Assembly: GCA_036267355.1 (NCBI GenBank)
Contig: DATAWG010000023.1
Coordinates: 1 to 56,470, forward strand
Source: Pirellulales bacterium
Lineage (GTDB): Bacteria; Planctomycetota; Planctomycetia; Pirellulales; DATAWG01
Direction of reading: 5' to 3'
DNA: 56,470 bases
Shown here one piece after another: positions 50,930 to 56,470 of this stretch. The notes under the pieces are model-generated. The model had not been told where the DNA came from. It was given only the letters and a program-made list of their open reading frames with translations, and did no database searches. A program made the position numbers and the translations under genes. Each line of letters begins with the position of its first letter. Position 1 is the first letter of the stretch.

Positions 50930-53290
50930 ATGGCCAACGGACAGAAACGAAACCGATCGCAGCGCGTGGCCGCGCTCGAACTGCCGCCCGGCATGTTCGA
51001 TCGATTCGTCGAGTCGCTGCAGCGGGCGGAGGTGCTGTGGCGGATCGCGCTCTGCTTCGCCGCGGCGCTGGTGATGTGGTGCATGCTCGGCGGCTGGGCT
51101 CCGCCGTTCCCCTATCGGCTCGGTTATACGCCGGGCCGCGATATCGATGCCAGGGTGACGTTCCAACGCCTCGATCACGAGAAGACGAACGAAGCCAAAA
51201 CCAAGGCCGCCGCCCAGGTGGTGTATGTCTATACGCAGGATCCGGCGCCGCTCGTGCAACTGCGAGCCGCGCTAAAAAATGCCGTGGCCGAAGTCGGCGC
51301 GGCGGCAAACTTGAAGGCGTTGCGGCCAAAAATGTGGGACGAATTTTATCCGCCCCCCGGTGCGACAAACGTCGCCCTCAGTCACGCCGATATGGAACGC
51401 GATTTTCAGAAATTCCATGCCGCTGTCGAGACGAAAGAACTTCGCACGTCGTTTGAAAAGGAAATCGACCGCGCGTTCGCCGAACTGGAGCAGAAGGGGT
51501 TTTTGTCGCAGTTGCACCAGACCGCCGGAGAGGTGGAAGGAAACCAGACGCAAATCGAGGTGCATCCGGTCGGCGATCGATCTTTTCCGATCTTTGTGCC
51601 CGTGTCCGAAGTTCTCTTCGGCGAAGCGATCGCCCAACTCCACAACCGCTTGAAGACCGAACTCGGCTCGCCCGAAATCGCGCAGCTCGTCTTTTTCTGG
51701 CTTAAGCCAAAACTTACGAGCGTCAAGGATCAGGCCACGCTGAAGTACGACGACGAGGCGACGCAAACGAAAATCCACGACGCCGAAAAAAACGTTCCCG
51801 ATTATTACAAGACCTATTCGAACGGCATTGATCCCGTCCGCCCGCCGGAGGGGCGCGGCGACCTGCTGGCCAAAGGCGGCGTGCCGCTCGATAACTTGAC
51901 CATGCGCTTGCTCCGCCGGGAATATCAGGCCGAAATCGCCCAACTCACGGGCGGCGAGAAGCTTTATCGCGCCGCGGCCCTCTTGGGAATGTTCGCGGCG
52001 TTGTTCGGGCTGTGCGGAGTGTATATCTTCGCCCGCAGCCGCGCGGTGCTTTCCGATTTTCGTCGCTTCGCAACGCTGCTGGGATTGTGCGTCGTCACCG
52101 TCGCTCTTTGCAAGATGGCGGGCGACGAGGCCTGGATGACCTCGAACGAGGCGTGGCTCGATGCCGGCGACGCATGGCGCGCCGAGCTTGTTCCGCTGTT
52201 GCTCTTCGCGATGACCGTGGCGATTGCCTATCACCAGGAGCTCGCATTGCTGTTGAGCGCGGCGATGTCGCTCGTGGTCGTGCTCGGGCTGGGACAAGGA
52301 TTGCCCGAATATGTCACGCTCCTTAGCGCTTCGGCGACGGCCATATTTCTCCTCGGCCGAATTCGCACGCGCAGCAAGTTGATCTACGTCGGGCTCTGTT
52401 GCGGAGTGGTGGGAGTATTGACTTCGATCGGGGTTCATCTGCTCGACGGGCAACCTTGGAACTACATTCTGCTGCGCGAGGCGGGCCGGATCGGCTTGTG
52501 CTGCGTCGCGGCCGGATTCCTCATGACCGGGCTGTTGCCGTTCATCGAAAAGACGTTCGGCGTGTTGACCGATATCAGCCTGCTCGAAATCGGCGATATC
52601 GCCCATCCGCTATTGCAGGAATTGGTTCGCCGAGCCCCCGGCACGTACAACCATTCGATCAACGTGGCCTCGATTGCCGAAGCCGCCGCGGAAAGCATCG
52701 GGGCGCACGGGCTGCTCGTTCGCGTCGGAGCTTATTTCCACGACATCGGCAAAATGCTCAAGCCGGGCTATTTCGTCGAAAATCAGGGGCTAGAGGCCGA
52801 CCGCCATCAAGACCTGCTGCCCGCCATGAGCACGTTGATCATCATCGCGCACATCAAAGACGGGGCCGACCTGGCGCGGCAACATCACTTGCCGCGACCG
52901 ATCATCGATTTCATTCTCCAGCATCATGGCACGACGCTCGTGGAATATTTCTTCCGCCGAGCCAATCGCCAGAGCGAAAACGATCCGAACGCTGCCGAGG
53001 TCGACGAAAGTTCGTATCGCTATCCCGGTCCGAAACCGGCTACGAAAGAAGCGGCCGTGCTGATGGTGGCCGATGCGGTGGAAAGCGCCAGTCGGGCATT
53101 GGTCGAGCCGGCGCCGTCGCGCATCGAAGCGCTGGTGCACGAGATCGCCATGAAGCGATTGCTCGATCGCCAGTTCGACGAGTGCGGCCTGACGTTGCAA
53201 GAGTTGCAGGAGATCGAAGAAAGCTTGATTAAGTCGTTGATCGCCGTCTACCATGGCCGCGTGAAATACCCCGACCAGCAAACAGCCTAA
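50930..53290 (+). CDS. 7TM-HD family phosphohydrolase (PgpH-like)
   Basis: A 786-residue membrane protein: one N-terminal helix (about 38–55), a large outside domain (about 70–345), seven helices (about 345–520) and a cytoplasmic HD domain with 'NHSINVASIAEAAAESIGAHGLLVRVGAYFHDIGKM' and the later 'ILQHHGTTLVEYFF'. The HDIG motif is complete. Related proteins such as Listeria PgpH hydrolyse cyclic-di-AMP; that activity is an inference here. It sits between phoH and ybeY as in many bacteria. Confidence 0.93.
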   Translation: MANGQKRNRSQRVAALELPPGMFDRFVESLQRAEVLWRIALCFAAALVMWCMLGGWAPPFPYRLGYTPGRDIDARVTFQRLDHEKTNEAKTKAAAQVVYVYTQDPAPLVQLRAALKNAVAEVGAAANLKALRPKMWDEFYPPPGATNVALSHADMERDFQKFHAAVETKELRTSFEKEIDRAFAELEQKGFLSQLHQTAGEVEGNQTQIEVHPVGDRSFPIFVPVSEVLFGEAIAQLHNRLKTELGSPEIAQLVFFWLKPKLTSVKDQATLKYDDEATQTKIHDAEKNVPDYYKTYSNGIDPVRPPEGRGDLLAKGGVPLDNLTMRLLRREYQAEIAQLTGGEKLYRAAALLGMFAALFGLCGVYIFARSRAVLSDFRRFATLLGLCVVTVALCKMAGDEAWMTSNEAWLDAGDAWRAELVPLLLFAMTVAIAYHQELALLLSAAMSLVVVLGLGQGLPEYVTLLSASATAIFLLGRIRTRSKLIYVGLCCGVVGVLTSIGVHLLDGQPWNYILLREAGRIGLCCVAAGFLMTGLLPFIEKTFGVLTDISLLEIGDIAHPLLQELVRRAPGTYNHSINVASIAEAAAESIGAHGLLVRVGAYFHDIGKMLKPGYFVENQGLEADRHQDLLPAMSTLIIIAHIKDGADLARQHHLPRPIIDFILQHHGTTLVEYFFRRANRQSENDPNAAEVDESSYRYPGPKPATKEAAVLMVADAVESASRALVEPAPSRIEALVHEIAMKRLLDRQFDECGLTLQELQEIEESLIKSLIAVYHGRVKYPDQQTA

Positions 53291-53306
53291 TTCGATCGAG
53301 CCTCCG

Positions 53307-53786
53307 ATGTTTGCCATCGAAATCAACAACCGGCAGTCGCACGTCGATGCCGACCTCGAGCGGATGCGAGCTGCCGTTGCGGCCCTGCTGGAAGAAGAGG
53401 GCCTTGAAAGCGCCGCGATCAATATCGCTCTGGTCGATGACCGAGCCATTCACGATCTCAACCGGCGATTTCTCGACCACGACGAAGCGACCGACGTGCT
53501 CAGTTTCTTGTTGGACGACTCTGCCGGCCTCGAAGGGGATGTCGTCGCCAGCGCGGAAACGGCCCTTCGCTCGGCAGCCCGATTCGGCTGGCCGGCCGAC
53601 GACGAACTGTTGCTCTACGTCGTTCACGGAACTTTGCATTTGATCGGATACGACGATCGGGATGCTGCCGCGCAAGGCGAGATGCGGAGCCGCGAAAAGC
53701 ATTATCTCGCGGCCCTCGGCATCCAGGTGAAACACGACGAGCCGCCGATGGAACAGGCCGGTCGCGTCGGCCTATGGAGCGAATGA
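53307..53786 (+). CDS. ybeY: Endoribonuclease YbeY
   Basis: A 159-residue protein needed for 16S rRNA 3' maturation and ribosome quality control in other bacteria. It has 'LNRRFLDHDEATDVLSFLLD' and the zinc motif region 'VVHGTLHLIGYDDRDAAAQGEM'. The usual HGxLHLxGYDH motif ends in Asp here (residue 117) rather than His, so the third metal ligand is changed; His107 and His111 are present. It follows the 7TM-HD gene by 16 bases, so they are co-transcribed. Confidence 0.93.
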   Translation: MFAIEINNRQSHVDADLERMRAAVAALLEEEGLESAAINIALVDDRAIHDLNRRFLDHDEATDVLSFLLDDSAGLEGDVVASAETALRSAARFGWPADDELLLYVVHGTLHLIGYDDRDAAAQGEMRSREKHYLAALGIQVKHDEPPMEQAGRVGLWSE

Positions 53787-53812
53787 ACCTGATGGCGCAC
53801 CTCGCTGGGCTT

Positions 53813-53897
53813 GTGAAAGAATGGGGACGGGCTTCAGGCCGGACGAAAAGGCCCGAAACAAGCGGATTATGCGAGGTGCCCGTCTCCCTTCTGTCAC
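53813..53897. repeat. GTGAAAGAATGGGGAC hairpin element, copy 3
   Basis: 85 bp with an intact left arm and a diverged right arm (GTCTCCCTTCTGTCAC). It lies between ybeY and the CorC-like gene, 35 bases before the latter's start. Confidence 0.75.
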
Positions 53898-53932
53898 GCC
53901 CGCTGCCCCGACATCCGCGGAGATAATTACTC

Positions 53933-55222
53933 GTGATACTGTGGTTTCTGGGCACGCTCGTTTGTTTGGCGATCGCGTCTTATGCGGCCGTCGGCGTTCG
54001 CTGCTTGCGCCGCTTCAGCCGGGCCCGGCTGGACGAACTTTGCCGCCAGGAGCACACGCGGCCGCTGTTCAGCCAGATCGTCGAGCAGCGAGACCGGGCC
54101 ACCCTCGGCGCCGAAAGTTTGCAAGTGCTCGCCACGCTGGCCGTGATCGTGTCGGGCGTGGCCTGGACGCGGTCGCTTGCGGCCGCTTCGACAGGAGCGG
54201 AGTGGCTGGAATCCGTGGAAGCGATCGTCGGCGGAGTCGTCGTCTTGTGGTTTGCGTTGGTATGGTTGCCGACGAGCGTGGCCCGGCTGTGGGCCGACTC
54301 GTTCGTGCTGCATAGTTGGTCGCTATGGAAGGCCGCGGCGGTGCTGCTGGCGCCGTCGGTTTGGGGCGCGGAACTGCTTTGCAAGTTGTTTCGCCGCCTG
54401 TCGGGCCGAAAGGTGGAGCGGGTGACTGAAGAATCGCTGGAAGAGGAAATTCTCACCATCGTCAGCGAAGGGGAACGCGAAGGGCTCTTGGAAGAAGATG
54501 CCCGCGAAATGATCGAAGGCGTGATCGAGCTGGGCGACGTCACCGTGGCCCGGATCATGACCCCCCGAACCGACATGGTTTCGATGCACGTCGATCTCCC
54601 CTGGGACGACGTGATCCAACTGGCGATCACCGCCGGCCACACGCGTATCCCCGCCTACAACAGCAGTCCCGACGATATTGTCGGCATCTTGCACTCGAAA
54701 GACTTGCTGGTCGAACTGGCGAAGCCCGACACGCACGCGCGGCAGCCCTGGCAAGAATTGCTCCGCAAGCCGTTTTTTGTTCCCGAGACGAAACCGGTCG
54801 ACGAGCTCTTGCAAGAATTTCAGCGTAGCCGCAATCACATTGCCGTGGTGCTGGATGAATTCGGCGGCGTGTCGGGAATCGTGACGATCGAAGACGCGCT
54901 CGAAGAAATTGTCGGCGAAATTTCCGATGAGCACGACGTTGCCGATAGCGACGGCATCACGCGACTCGGCGAACATGCGGCCGAGGCGCTTGCCCGGGTG
55001 CGAATTCACGAATTGAACGAGCGGCTCGGTCTCTCGCTTCCCGAAGACGAGCATTTCGACACGATCGGCGGCTTTGTATTCCACGAACTGGGTCGAATTC
55101 CCAACGTCGGCGAAGAACTGATCTGGCAGGATGTGCGCATCAAGGTGCTCGAAGCGACGCGGCGGCGGATCGACCGCGTGTCGATCCAAATCTTGAATCG
55201 CCCGACCCAGCCGACGGCATAG
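53933..55222 (+). CDS. CNNM/CBS/CorC-HlyC family membrane protein
   Basis: A 429-residue transporter-like protein often annotated hemolysin or CorC; members are linked to magnesium or cobalt efflux. The N-terminal half has about three membrane helices, followed by 'EGLLEEDAREMIEGVIELGDVTVARIMTPRTDMV' (the domain hinge), two CBS domains (about 205–320) with 'VAVVLDEFGGVSGIVTIEDALEEIVGEI', and the C-terminal CorC_HlyC domain ('FDTIGGFVFHELGRIPNVGEELIWQDVRIKVLEATRRRIDRV'). The start is GTG 53933. It completes the phoH–7TM-HD–ybeY–corC cluster. Confidence 0.93.
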   Translation: MILWFLGTLVCLAIASYAAVGVRCLRRFSRARLDELCRQEHTRPLFSQIVEQRDRATLGAESLQVLATLAVIVSGVAWTRSLAAASTGAEWLESVEAIVGGVVVLWFALVWLPTSVARLWADSFVLHSWSLWKAAAVLLAPSVWGAELLCKLFRRLSGRKVERVTEESLEEEILTIVSEGEREGLLEEDAREMIEGVIELGDVTVARIMTPRTDMVSMHVDLPWDDVIQLAITAGHTRIPAYNSSPDDIVGILHSKDLLVELAKPDTHARQPWQELLRKPFFVPETKPVDELLQEFQRSRNHIAVVLDEFGGVSGIVTIEDALEEIVGEISDEHDVADSDGITRLGEHAAEALARVRIHELNERLGLSLPEDEHFDTIGGFVFHELGRIPNVGEELIWQDVRIKVLEATRRRIDRVSIQILNRPTQPTA

Positions 55223-55252
55223 ATCCCAGCACGGAGGCAAATCGATCTCACG

Positions 55253-56470
<1,218 letters not shown>

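Overview
The window reads as a chromosomal segment of a GC-rich planctomycete, most likely of the Pirellulales type. This is inferred from gene content, not from any search. The clues are a BatA/VWA–MoxR–DUF58 membrane operon with a secreted cyclase-fold repeat protein, a DUF6807 (PmoA-like) secreted protein, an SHD1-domain remnant, a CsrA gene, D-tagatose-3-epimerase-like and Gfo/Idh/MocA sugar enzymes, and gene gaps full of short palindromic repeats. No tRNA, rRNA or CRISPR array was recognised.

Layout. 1–9.9 kb: two exported proteins of unknown role, rpmA (without rplU beside it), obgE, a 1.5-kb gap with a 16-bp tandem repeat, coaX, a shortened MnmE-like GTPase, then two more exported proteins (one DUF6807). 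10–15 kb: scpB, rpe, a histidine-phosphatase-fold protein lacking both catalytic histidines, accD, a small Ser/Thr kinase, and csrA on the minus strand behind a clear promoter, a palindrome and a near-perfect ribosome binding site. 15–21.5 kb, minus strand: two TIM-barrel sugar isomerases, a Gfo/Idh/MocA oxidoreductase and a mannose-6-phosphate-isomerase-like cupin. They are interrupted by a compact toxin–antitoxin pair and two REP-associated transposase (RAYT) units, one bounded by perfect 24-bp inverted repeats and the other an internal deletion derivative. 22–24 kb: a frameshifted SHD1 remnant, a family 2 glycosyltransferase and hisI.

24–39.2 kb is the centrepiece: a co-directional run of seven genes. 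They encode a secreted cyclase-repeat protein, a BatA-type VWA membrane protein, a second VWA/amidotransferase-like membrane protein, a membrane protein, a 1,450-residue Ala/Gln/Lys/Asp-rich exported protein, a MoxR ATPase and a DUF58 protein. They probably build or service a cell-envelope complex powered by the MoxR chaperone.

39–46 kb is an accessory patch: a flavin-reductase-like gene, a short DUF2442 fragment, bifunctional putA, a TM2 protein, a SpoU methyltransferase, and three decaying toxin–antitoxin loci (hicBA, mazE/doc, a second hicBA) in which toxin genes carry single-base frameshifts. 46–56.5 kb is core: purA, uppS, cdsA, the conserved cluster phoH – 7TM-HD phosphohydrolase – ybeY – corC-like, and the start of asnS, which runs off the end.

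Several dispersed repeat families sit in the gaps. Two simple-sequence types, (CCCTCGY)n and (CCTCAAG/CCTCACAG)n, have also entered coding sequence: the linker of PutA, the middle of a glycosyltransferase, and the C-termini of HisI and PurA.
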